A stretch of 64,000 nt of DNA from the NCBI RefSeq assembly GCF_015711015.1, contig NZ_CP064653.1:3224001-3288000 (forward strand), read 5' to 3'. Shown here piece by piece: positions 28,659 to 37,353 of the stretch (position 1 is its first letter; every line of letters begins with the position of its first letter). Under the pieces are notes generated by a model. It was not told the DNA's origin, searched no databases, and saw only the letters and a list, made by a program, of their open reading frames with translations. A program made the translations under genes and the position numbers. The DNA comes from Methylomonas sp. LL1. GTDB taxonomy: Bacteria; Pseudomonadota; Gammaproteobacteria; Methylococcales; Methylomonadaceae.

Positions 28659-29124
28659 CCTCGCGGCGTTGATAGAGACAGCATTAAATAGACCGTATTT
28701 TTAATGGCATGCCAGCATGATGCATCGGCGGGGCCTAGCCGCGAAAATCGGCTTAAAGCAAGGGTTTTACATTTAACCCCGCATGGCAACGGTATAGCGC
28801 CGATAACTTCGTTAGGTCTCTAGCCTCCATTGAACCATGGAATACCGCCTGGGCACATCCGACCGAGACAGCGGCAGACTATAGAATGAACAATCTTCAA
28901 ACTAAGGCGATTTATGGCAATAAATGTACCCAATCCAAGCAATTTGCCGTTGACTGAGCGGAGTCGAAGTCAACCGTTCGCTTCGACTCCGCTCAACGAA
29001 CGACTTATTTGGCACCGGCAATGGGTACAAACTTTCTCAAAAATCACCTAAGTATCGCCCATCAGGACCCGATCCTGCCCTCCGGATTTGATGTACCCAG
29101 CATAATCTCCAATCGAAACACATC
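28659..29124. other. Intergenic region fimV-kinase
   Basis: No gene seen. The last 175 bp contain copy 1 of the dispersed repeat (28950-29040). The rest is unremarkable AT/GC-mixed sequence without a clear terminator after fimV. Confidence 0.6.
28950..29040 (-). repeat. Dispersed repeat, copy 1
   Basis: Reverse-oriented copy of a repeat that also occurs at 32911-33001 and 49762-49838. Shared blocks are TTGTACCCAT-TGCCG-TACCAAATA-GTCGTTCG and GACTTCGACTCCGCTCAGTC. This copy has an internal inverted repeat: TGAGCGGAGTCGAAG at 28954 pairs with CTTCGACTCCGCTCA at 28981. Confidence 0.75.
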
Positions 29125-31014
29125 ATGCCTACCCAAACTCCCGTTCCGGACGCCCCATTACCCGACGATGATCTGACGCTACTGCGCCCTGACACACTGG
29201 TCGCAACCTCGACCGAAGCACGGCAAAACAATTCACGATTTCCCAGCCATCTGACGGTTTTGGATATGATCGATCAAGGCGGTATAGGCCGGGTCCACCT
29301 AGCCTATGATGAAACTATCGGTAGAAGAGTGGCGGTCAAGGAACTGCTGGATGCATATACCATTAACACCCCCTCGAATATCGAAGTCGCCAACACATTT
29401 GTACACGAAGCCAAGATTACCGGCAAGCTCGAACATCCGGGCATTGTGCCGGTCTATGAACTGGGCCGGCGCAACGATGGACAGCCTTATTATGTGATGC
29501 GCTACGTCAAGGGCGAAACGCTGGAGCAGTTGATTAAAAATTGCGCTCAAACAGGTTCCGAAACGGCGTTTACCCATCGCCTCAAACTACTGGACAACTT
29601 GATCGCCGTCTGCGACACGGTGGCGTATGCCCACTCCAAGGGCGTCATTCACCGGGATCTGAAACCCGGCAATATCATAGTCGGTGGTTTCGGCGAGACC
29701 ATCATTCTGGATTGGGGCTTGGCCCAGGTACTCGAGGACAACGACAACACCTATTTTTATCGCGAAGTTCTAACTCACCAACGCCACACCTTGAGCGACA
29801 ACACCACGTCCGAAGTCTTGGGAACTCCGGCCTACATGGCCCCCGAACAATTCACCGGCCAAGCCGGCAAGACCAGCGACGTTTACAGCCTCGGCGTCAT
29901 CCTATACCGCATACTGGCCGGCAGCCTACCCTATCGAGGATCGGTAACCGACATTCAAAGGCAGATCGAATTACCCCACGCGTCGCCGTCGGTCAAGCAA
30001 GCCAACCCATCCGCGCCGCCCGAACTGGTTGCCATCTGCGAAAAAGCCATGCGTAAACAAGCCGAGGAACGGTTCGCCGATGCCGGCGAATTGGCCACCC
30101 AATTAAAAGCTTTTCGGGAGGGCCGCATAGTCAATATCTACGCCTATTCCAAACAGGAGTTATTACGCCGCTTTCTGGCGCAAAACAAGACCATGATCGT
30201 GATGGCCGGCTTGCTATTGATGGCCGTGATCGGCGGTGCCGGCTTTTCGATTTACTATGCCAAACAAATGGAACAGGCTAAAACGCAAGCCGAGGAATCT
30301 CTGGTCATTGTAACGGCTTTCGGCGAACGGGCGCAGCAACAGGCACGGGCGATCGCCAAAACCATTTCATCCGGAACAGAGAGGCTATTTTCCGGACTAA
30401 ATCAGGCTGCGGCTCAGATCAATGTCTCGGACCCGGAATCAGCGAAGCAAGTGTTGGCCCAATTGCACATTCAATATCCAAAATTCGAGTCCTTTACCCT
30501 ACTCGACGCCTCCGAAATTTCGACCGCATTTAGCAAGGATGGCGATAATAATGCACAACAACTAGCAAGACCCATTGCCCAAATAGAAAACAATCGATTG
30601 GCACTGGTTTTTCGTGCCCCCGTAGCACAAGACGATGTTATTACTCACTACCTCGAAGCACGCCTATATCCTGAAAAAGTGCTGCCTGATTTTTTTCCTC
30701 TCAACACCAAGTCCGATACTCATCCCAGGGATGTCTGGATCATGCGCAACGACGGGCTGATTATCTATGACGAATCGCCCGATTACATTGCCACCAATCT
30801 GTTTATCGACCCGGCCAGCAACCGTTCGCCGTCCCTGCAGGCTTTCGCCAGGCTGATGCTGACTGACGACGATAGCATAGGCTATTATTCCTTTAGCGAC
30901 GGCGACACCGAAGTTTCCAAGATTGCTGCTTGGGACTCGGTCGACTTCGGTACTGGCCACTATTGGAAAATAGTGGTGAATTATGCCTACATGCGCAAAA
31001 AGGCCATCCAATAA
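29125..31014 (+). CDS. Membrane serine/threonine protein kinase with periplasmic sensor region
   Basis: 629 residues. Residues about 44-330 are a Hanks-type kinase: glycine loop Q-G-G-I-G-R-V, catalytic lysine K72, H-R-D-L-K-P-G-N at 176-183 and a D-W-G in place of D-F-G at 196-198. A membrane span lies near 356-376, then an extracytoplasmic helical region and a fold that looks Cache-like (W-I-M-R-N-D-G-L-I-I-Y-D). This layout suggests an external cue controls cytosolic phosphorylation. The ligand and substrates are unknown. No phosphatase gene is adjacent. Confidence 0.88.
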   Translation: MPTQTPVPDAPLPDDDLTLLRPDTLVATSTEARQNNSRFPSHLTVLDMIDQGGIGRVHLAYDETIGRRVAVKELLDAYTINTPSNIEVANTFVHEAKITGKLEHPGIVPVYELGRRNDGQPYYVMRYVKGETLEQLIKNCAQTGSETAFTHRLKLLDNLIAVCDTVAYAHSKGVIHRDLKPGNIIVGGFGETIILDWGLAQVLEDNDNTYFYREVLTHQRHTLSDNTTSEVLGTPAYMAPEQFTGQAGKTSDVYSLGVILYRILAGSLPYRGSVTDIQRQIELPHASPSVKQANPSAPPELVAICEKAMRKQAEERFADAGELATQLKAFREGRIVNIYAYSKQELLRRFLAQNKTMIVMAGLLLMAVIGGAGFSIYYAKQMEQAKTQAEESLVIVTAFGERAQQQARAIAKTISSGTERLFSGLNQAAAQINVSDPESAKQVLAQLHIQYPKFESFTLLDASEISTAFSKDGDNNAQQLARPIAQIENNRLALVFRAPVAQDDVITHYLEARLYPEKVLPDFFPLNTKSDTHPRDVWIMRNDGLIIYDESPDYIATNLFIDPASNRSPSLQAFARLMLTDDDSIGYYSFSDGDTEVSKIAAWDSVDFGTGHYWKIVVNYAYMRKKAIQ

Positions 31015-31087
31015 ACTAAAAACCATAAGATGCCAGCGATAACCCAACCTTGGCTTCGACGCTGCTGATGCTGCCCATGGCCTTGCT

Positions 31088-32641
31088 TCAAACCTCCAGC
31101 CCCAGGAATGTCCAGAAATCCTGCTGCCTGGGCATATCCAATATCGCTTGCGCGGCCAATTGGGCGGAGACGCTGACCCCGGCCACGCCGCCGCCCGGCC
31201 GGGTCCAATGTCCGGTGTGATACAGCCCATTCAACACGCCACGCACGCCGGGCCGATTCGGACCAATCTGATCCGGCGTGGGCGCGAAGCCGTAGGCCGC
31301 CCCATGCTGGTTGAGGGTGTAGCGCTCCAGGGTTCTGGGCGAGCCGGACTCCACCAATAATAAATGCCGATTGAGGCCGGGGAAATAACGCTCGGCTTTT
31401 TCCAACAATCGCTGCTGAAATTCTTGTTTGGCTTGGCGCCATGACGATCCGGTCTGAAATTGGCACAGAGTGGTCAACAACATAATATGCCGGCCCTCGG
31501 GAGCCAGGGACGGATCGGCCAAGGACGGCAAGGTAGCCGAAAACCAATTGGATTGACCTTGTTGTGTCAGTGCGTAACCAGCCTCGTGATCGAAGGACTC
31601 GTAGAAAAAGGACTCATGGCTATGGCTTTGCTCGGCAAGCGGCAAATCGGTAGCCACATAGGCTGCGAAGATCGACAAGGAAGGACTCAGCTTTTCCAGG
31701 CCTTCGCAATGGCCTGGCGGCAGATGCTCCCGCCCGATCAGCAGGTCGGCGGTCAGGCGGGCATCGATATTCGAAACCACCGTCCCGGCCCGGATCACTT
31801 GGCCATTTTCCAGTACGATGCCGCAAACTTTACCTTGTTCGACGCTGATCTTACGCACGCTGGCGTTCAATAATACCTCGCCACCGAGCCCTTCAATGGC
31901 TTCGGCCAGCCGATTGGCATACACCTGAAAACTACCCCGGCAATAAAAACCGCCTTCATAGGTATAGCCCGCCATCATGCTGGCCCAATACAGAAAGGAT
32001 AGCTTGGAAGGCGGCAAGCCTAAATAGGGCCACAGCGATGCGCATGCGCTCTTCAAGCGATTATCGACCAGAAACTCATCCAGCACCTCGGCCAAACTGG
32101 TGCGGCGGTAGCGCAACAGATTCGCCAAGACTTGTACCGGCGAAACGCGGGCCGACCTGCCCTGATCCAGTACCTCTTCCGCCAGCATGGACTCTTCGGC
32201 CAGCACCCGACATAGCCGGATCAGCGCTAGCAGATTGTCTTTTTCGCGTGGAAAATGTTCGGTCAATCCGGCTGCAAAAGCCGCCTCACCGGTCCGCAAC
32301 GGCACTTCGAACTCAGGAAAAACCGCGCGCGCATAAGAATGGATAGGCAGAAAGATAGCCTGTGGATCGATGCCCACCGCTCGGTTGATCTTGTTGATGG
32401 TACTGCCGTTGCTATAGCCTTCGGGGCCGCAACCACTGACCAGATGCACGCCCGAATCGAAATGAAAATCCCGCCGCCTGAAGCCATGGGCATAACCACC
32501 CGGCCTGTCATGCCGCTCAACCAGCAGCACCGACTTGCCGGCCTTCGCCAACAATGCGGCCACGCTCAAACCGCCGATCCCGGCGCCGATAACGATCACA
32601 TCATAAGTTTCATTTTTGGATTCGGTGTGAACGCCGCGCAT
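31088..32641 (-). CDS. Phytoene desaturase/CrtISO-type FAD oxidoreductase
   Basis: 517 residues. G-A-G-I-G-G-L near residue 19 plus E-R-H-D-R-P-G-G-Y binds FAD, and the C-terminal G-L-Y-H-T-G-H-W-T-R-P-G-G-G-V closes the site. The overall pattern is that of carotenoid desaturases, carotene isomerases and retinol saturases. It might act on carotenoids, which fit a pigmented methanotroph, but no crtM/N or crtB partner is in the window, so the substrate is open. Confidence 0.82.
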   Translation of the reverse strand: MRGVHTESKNETYDVIVIGAGIGGLSVAALLAKAGKSVLLVERHDRPGGYAHGFRRRDFHFDSGVHLVSGCGPEGYSNGSTINKINRAVGIDPQAIFLPIHSYARAVFPEFEVPLRTGEAAFAAGLTEHFPREKDNLLALIRLCRVLAEESMLAEEVLDQGRSARVSPVQVLANLLRYRRTSLAEVLDEFLVDNRLKSACASLWPYLGLPPSKLSFLYWASMMAGYTYEGGFYCRGSFQVYANRLAEAIEGLGGEVLLNASVRKISVEQGKVCGIVLENGQVIRAGTVVSNIDARLTADLLIGREHLPPGHCEGLEKLSPSLSIFAAYVATDLPLAEQSHSHESFFYESFDHEAGYALTQQGQSNWFSATLPSLADPSLAPEGRHIMLLTTLCQFQTGSSWRQAKQEFQQRLLEKAERYFPGLNRHLLLVESGSPRTLERYTLNQHGAAYGFAPTPDQIGPNRPGVRGVLNGLYHTGHWTRPGGGVAGVSVSAQLAAQAILDMPRQQDFWTFLGLEV

Positions 32642-33256
32642 TGATTGTCTTCCATGAGAATAGTTTCAACAGAGCTTAGGAAAAACCTTGGCAAAAAACA
32701 AGGACTGATTATTGTCCAAAGTAATCGGCGATGAAAAACTTCTTGTTCATTTTTTCAGGAAATTCCGGTAGGGTAGCGCCATGCCGAAAAACATGTTTTT
32801 ATCATCGTGTCTCTCGGGTGCGGCTGTGAGTTTCGGCCCCACTTTCAGCCATTGAGGCCTATCTCGATTCAGAAACTGTTTGCAGTTTAGATGACCGGTA
32901 AGGCTATTTGGGGGAAAGCTTGTACCCATGGTCGATGCCAAATAGACCGTTCGCTGGGCGGATTCGAAGCCAATAATTAACTTCGACTCCGCTCAGTCAA
33001 CAACAATCAACGACAGTTTTTTGGATGGGGTAAATCCATAAATCACCCAAGTTGGCGATGTTTGCCCCTTTACCCTACCGGATTTTCACACGGCCAGGGG
33101 CCACAAAACCAGCCTGATTGTTTCCTCTCGTTGGTTTAATGCTTCAATTATGGTCTGAACAGGGTAAAATCAGAACATGACGATGCCGGCTAGCTTGGCC
33201 GGCGAAAACTGCTAGGCATACGATAACGTTAAACCAGGAATTTCATTCGCGTAACG
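32642..33256. other. Intergenic region with repeat copy 2
   Basis: Divergent promoter region between the oxidoreductase and the split transpeptidase gene. It contains repeat copy 2 (32911-33001) and a small hairpin GCCGGC-N7-GCCGGC at 33185-33203 in the leader of the transpeptidase gene. No gene is seen. Confidence 0.6.
32911..33001 (+). repeat. Dispersed repeat, copy 2
   Basis: Contains GCTTGTACCCATGGTCGATG, CCAAATAGACCGTTCG and CTTCGACTCCGCTCAGTCAA, matching copies at 28950-29040 (opposite strand) and 49762-49838 (same strand). Confidence 0.75.
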
Positions 33257-33585
33257 ATGATAACGAAGCCGCACGCCCAAAAATATTCACACCACAGGTA
33301 TGCTTGGTTTGCATTGGCAGCCTTTCCCTATGCCGCGACAGCGTCTGGATTGAATACGGACACGCCCGTTGCCGCGGTTGAAGCCAGCGTTCCTGCAATC
33401 GTTAGCCTTCCGGAGCTTGTGAAGCCTAATCCTATTCCGGCCGACAATCCAATTGGCGCCATTTTGCTCGGCAAGCAACATCCATTACTATTGCGCGCCG
33501 ATTTCAGCCGCGTCAGCGAGCTTGTTAGCCAAATTTATCAAAGCACTGCCTTTCAACCGATCTGGTTTACCGCCAATCGCTCCGA

Positions 33586-33593
33586 AAAAAATT
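33586..33593. repeat. Target-site duplication, left copy
   Basis: AAAAAATT, identical to 34564-34571. Eight base pairs is the usual duplication length of the IS1595 family. Confidence 0.85.
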
Positions 33594-34563
33594 AATGGCT
33601 ATGAACAAGTTGCAGGTTGAAGAAATACCGGGTCATGTGTGACGCATAGCGTGAGTAATCGGTTAGGAATCTGGTTTTCCCAAAATCGTCGATTCAACCG
33701 ATAGCAAAATTCGTCGAGATATTCCTGTACATAGTTACCTGACACACCATGGTAAGTACCCAGCAAATAGCTTTTAAGGTTACTGATGACCACATGAACC
33801 CAAGGTAACCATTCACTCGCCATTTCAGGAGGGGTTACCTTGGCGATATGGTGATGTTCCTCGGCCAGCACATTGAGCGCAGCCAGCGCATCGGTATGCA
33901 GGGTTTGGCCTGGGGCAAGCGTTTGTTGGGCGAATGCTCTAACACTCTCGTGCGTCACCTGCTCAACCACCTTCATAGCCACAAAGCCGGGCTTACCATC
34001 ATTATGTTCGCAAGCCACTAAAATAGTGGTTTTACCGGCGGCGCCTCGCCCGCGTTTACCGGCACGTTTGCCGCCGATAAAGGCATCATCGAATTCGATA
34101 ATGCCGCTTAGTTTGTACAGATTATTCTGATCACCCATGGCCGTGCGTAATTTTCTCAACAGCCGTTGCGCCGTCAGCCAGGAAACACCAATTAGTTTGG
34201 TCAGCCGCAATGCGGAGATACTACCCTTGTCCGACGATACCCAATAAAGACTCCAAAACCATTTCACGAGCGGTAATTTGGTGTTGTGAAACAAGGTGCC
34301 GGCTGTCACCGATGTGTGATGATGACAAACTGCACATTCGTAGACATGTCGTGTCTGGAGCAACCAACCTTTCTGATGGCCACAGCGTGGACAGCAAAAC
34401 CCTTCAGGCCACCTGAGGTTGATGATGGCTTGAAGACAACTTTTTTCATCGGCAAAGTGCTGTTGCCACTCCCAAAAACTCGTGATCTTTGCTTGCATGA
34501 CCGCTCTCCAGAATATCCCACTAAAATTCAGATCGGGTAACCTGTGGTAAGTTCATAGCCATG
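33594..34563 (-). mobile_element. IS1595-family insertion sequence, 970 bp
   Basis: Bounded by the exact 8-bp duplication AAAAAATT. The ends are imperfect inverted repeats of about 25 bp: left AATGGCTATGAAC-N7-AGGTT and right, read inward, CATGGCTATGAAC-N7-AGGTT. One complete transposase gene fills the element on the minus strand, opposite to the interrupted gene. Intact ends, gene and duplication indicate a recent insertion. Confidence 0.92.
33599..34498 (-). CDS. IS1595-family transposase
   Basis: 299 residues. An N-terminal zinc ribbon (C-C-P-R-C ... C-A-V-C, about 35-60) precedes the DDE-like core of ISXO2-type transposases: I-E-F-D-D-A-F-I-G-G-K-R near 137, L-H-T-D-A near 200, and the S-N-L-K-S-Y-L-L-G-T-Y-H-G-V block with a final Y-R-L-N-R-R. 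The frame is complete with no visible lesion. Confidence 0.92.
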   Translation of the reverse strand: MQAKITSFWEWQQHFADEKSCLQAIINLRWPEGFCCPRCGHQKGWLLQTRHVYECAVCHHHTSVTAGTLFHNTKLPLVKWFWSLYWVSSDKGSISALRLTKLIGVSWLTAQRLLRKLRTAMGDQNNLYKLSGIIEFDDAFIGGKRAGKRGRGAAGKTTILVACEHNDGKPGFVAMKVVEQVTHESVRAFAQQTLAPGQTLHTDALAALNVLAEEHHHIAKVTPPEMASEWLPWVHVVISNLKSYLLGTYHGVSGNYVQEYLDEFCYRLNRRFWENQIPNRLLTLCVTHDPVFLQPATCS

Positions 34564-34571
34564 AAAAAATT
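34564..34571. repeat. Target-site duplication, right copy
   Basis: AAAAAATT, matching 33586-33593; the interrupted reading frame resumes at 34572. Confidence 0.85.
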
Positions 34572-36028
34572 TGAACGACTTATTAAGCATAATAAGCGAC
34601 GCGCCGAACGATGCGTTAAATCCGCTCAACTATGATGTCGACCGGCTCCGGAAATGGATCGGTGACCACAATCCCGAGAGCAGCACGACAGCCAGTTACG
34701 ACGTGGCCTTGACGGTGTCCTTGGTCCGCTACCTGCACGATTTGCGGCAAGGCCAAGTCGATCCGCGCGATGTGCAATATCCGGTACATATCGCGCCAAA
34801 ACCGCCTTTAGATCTGGTCGGCTTGCTGAAGCAACACCTGTCGTCAGAAACTTTAACCGAACTGGTCATCCAGTTTGAGCCTAAAGCCAGGCAGTACCGG
34901 CAACTCAAACAAATTTTGAACCGTTTGCAGCAGCTGGGTGATCAAGCCGAAGCAGACGAATTTAAACCCGACAAGGTGTTGCGACCAGGCGATAAGCATC
35001 CGCAAATTGCTTACTTGCGCCAACGCCTGCGAGCCATGGGCGCAATAGGCGAAAACATCGACACGGTTAGCAACACCTACGACGGCGATTTGGTGGCCGC
35101 CGTCAAAAAAGTGCAGCAACAACAGGAACTGAAAACCGATGGTGTAATTGGCCCTGCCACCGCCGCCTTATTCAACCAATCGGCCCAAGAAAAAATCGCT
35201 CAAATCGAACTCGCCATGGAGCGTGCCCGCTGGATTCCTGACCCTACAGACGGCCCGATGATCTTGGTCAACATACCCGCGTTCGAATTGTGGGCCTTCA
35301 ATTCGACCGACGACCCAAACCCGCTCAACATGAAAGTCATCGTCGGTAAAGCGCCTGATAAGCAGACTCCGGTCCTGTGGGAAGAAATGAAATATTTGGA
35401 ATTCATGCCGTATTGGAATATTCCGACAACGATCTTTAAAAAGGAAATCTTGCCGAAAACAGCAAACAATGAAGGCTATCTGGCCAGCCAGGAAATAGAA
35501 CTGATTCGGCATCAAAACAGTGAAGAACAAGGCGGCGGCAGTTACACTCGCGCTCGGCAACGCCCCGGTAAGAAAAACCCATTGGGCCGGGTTAAATTCG
35601 TGTTCCCGAACACGGCGGACGTGTATTTACACGACACCCCCGGTCGGGCCGCGTTCAATCGGCCGCGCCGCGATCTAAGCCACGGCTGTGTTCGGGTGTC
35701 GGAACCGGAACGACTGGCCGAATTCGTGCTGGGTGATCAGGAAGGCTGGGACAAGGAAACCATCAAACAAGCGATGTCCGCGCCTAAAACCCGCCATGTG
35801 ACGCTAAAACGCGCGGTACCCGTGTTGTTTTATTACGCAACCACCTTTGTCGACCACGAAAATCAATTGCGTTTCTACCCTGACGTGTATGGACAAGATG
35901 AGCAATTGAAAAAGGCCCTGCTCAAACTACAAACTCCCGCCACGGCCTATTCGAGTCCGAATAATCAGTTAGTGGCGAGCAAAACCATTGATGCGGCAGC
36001 CAATCCGTAGCACATAAAATTCGAAAAC

Positions 36029-36056
36029 AAAAAAGCGCCTTTCAAGGCGCTTTTTT
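36029..36056. terminator. Bidirectional terminator
   Basis: AAAAAAGCGCCTT, 2-base loop, AAGGCGCTTTTTT: a GC-rich stem with A and T runs on both sides, between the convergent transpeptidase and MepK-like genes. It should stop transcription from either direction. Confidence 0.9.
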
Positions 36057-36069
36057 ATGGCTGAGTGCA

Positions 36070-37080
36070 TTACAACGACCAGGTTCTGAAGGTTCCGGTA
36101 TCCAGATGAATAAAGTTGGACTCGGGATAGTAGCCCACTCCGCCACGGTGCATGGCTACCGCCGCATTGTGGATACGACGCAAATCGAAACGTTCGATGC
36201 GAATATCGACTGCCCGGCCATACATATGAAAACTGTTATTGGCCACGCCGGAATGTTCGGCATGGAGCTTGGCATTAGTCAAAGGCGAACGATAACCGCA
36301 AATCACGTCGAACGGTTGATGTAAACCCAGCATTTGTTTCAAATCGTGTAATTGATCCAGCAGCCCTGGATCGATGGCATGTACATCGTCCGTGCGGTGA
36401 TCACGTAGCAAAAAGTTTATTTCCTCCAACGCATCATTCAGATAACGGCCTTTTTCGAAATAAGTCAGTGTCAACTTATCGCCGGTGTGCGGATTTTGAA
36501 ATGCCAACGAACGGTGGGTCGCGAAACGGCCGTGATCCGCTAAAAACAGCGGCTCTTGCGCGGGCTGGATAATCGGCTCTTTTTGACCGGGTTGAATAAT
36601 CGAATGCACTCTACCGCCGGCATGATGATTGTGGCGGTCATGGTTGGATGCGGTATTGACTGTCTGTTTTTTACCGGTGAAAACATCGCGCACCCGGGTG
36701 TTGTGCCGCGCATTATGATCGGCATGCGCGGCCTGTATATGCCCCTGTTTAACGGCAGCGGATTTATGGTTATTGGTCCCGGCGTTTTTACTTGATTTGC
36801 CGGCTTGAGCCAATTTAGCGGACCGAGATTTACCGGTTTGGTGCGCCGACCTATCGGCCTTAAGCGCGCTGTGCTTAGGCAAGCGCACGGCAGTCTTGGC
36901 CGAGTGTGCCAATCGATGGTTTTTATCCGCTTTTACAGACTCGCTTTTTGCGGCATGAACCACGCCGGGTATCCCTATCGATAAAAAAGCGCCGACAGCC
37001 AGACGCCCGAAAAAACTGCGTCGAGACAGTTCCACCTCGTCCTGCTCATTACTATGATTTTCTACATTATGTTTCAGCAT
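36070..37080 (-). CDS. MepK-like (DUF882/YcbK) peptidoglycan peptidase, Tat-exported
   Basis: 336 residues. A twin-arginine signal S-R-R-S-F-F-G-R begins at residue 19. A long basic Lys/Ser/His-rich linker (about 45-185) leads to the M15-type peptidase domain with C-G-Y-R-S, S-F-H-M-Y-G-R-A-V-D and F-I-H-L-D motifs holding the zinc ligands. In Escherichia coli mepK (ycbK) lies beside ldtD (ycbB) and trims cross-links made by L,D-transpeptidases. Here the neighbour pair is conserved but convergent, and the transpeptidase partner is broken. Confidence 0.85.
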   Translation of the reverse strand: MLKHNVENHSNEQDEVELSRRSFFGRLAVGAFLSIGIPGVVHAAKSESVKADKNHRLAHSAKTAVRLPKHSALKADRSAHQTGKSRSAKLAQAGKSSKNAGTNNHKSAAVKQGHIQAAHADHNARHNTRVRDVFTGKKQTVNTASNHDRHNHHAGGRVHSIIQPGQKEPIIQPAQEPLFLADHGRFATHRSLAFQNPHTGDKLTLTYFEKGRYLNDALEEINFLLRDHRTDDVHAIDPGLLDQLHDLKQMLGLHQPFDVICGYRSPLTNAKLHAEHSGVANNSFHMYGRAVDIRIERFDLRRIHNAAVAMHRGGVGYYPESNFIHLDTGTFRTWSL

Positions 37081-37353
37081 CCATAATTTCCCAATTCAAC
37101 ATCATTCGGATAGTTATTGATTCCGATGGCAAAAACCCAAAAGGGCACGGCTTGATTATAGCACTCCATCTTGGTTCTATTTAGCTTTTACCCTCATTAA
37201 AGATTGTAAACCACGAGCGTAATTAATAGAAGCCAATGACAATCGCCCCTGGCCCCTAAGCGGCAAACACCGATTTTTTTACCGGCGATGGCGCTGAAAG
37301 CCATAAAGACTGGTAGTCTGCGCCAGGTTGCGCTTATAGTATAGTCTCACCCT

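Larger units (their letters stand above)
33257..36010 (+). pseudogene. L,D-transpeptidase (YcbB/LdtD type) interrupted by an IS
   Basis: The 5' part (33257-33593) encodes an N-terminal export region and ends in frame at the insertion; the 3' part (34572-36010) carries the rest. Removing the IS and one 8-bp duplicate gives one uninterrupted 591-residue frame (R-S-E-K-N-L-N-D-L-L across the joint). The 3' part has a peptidoglycan-binding domain (D-G-V-I-G-P-A-T) and the catalytic S-H-G-C-V-R motif, C485 in the restored numbering. These enzymes make 3-3 cross-links in peptidoglycan. As it stands, the 3' piece may be translated from a TTG (34571) but lacks the export signal, so the activity is probably lost. 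Confidence 0.9.

Noticed and set aside
33594..34563. Composite transposon or prophage
   Set aside because: Only one transposase gene and one pair of ends are present; no cargo or phage genes are found.
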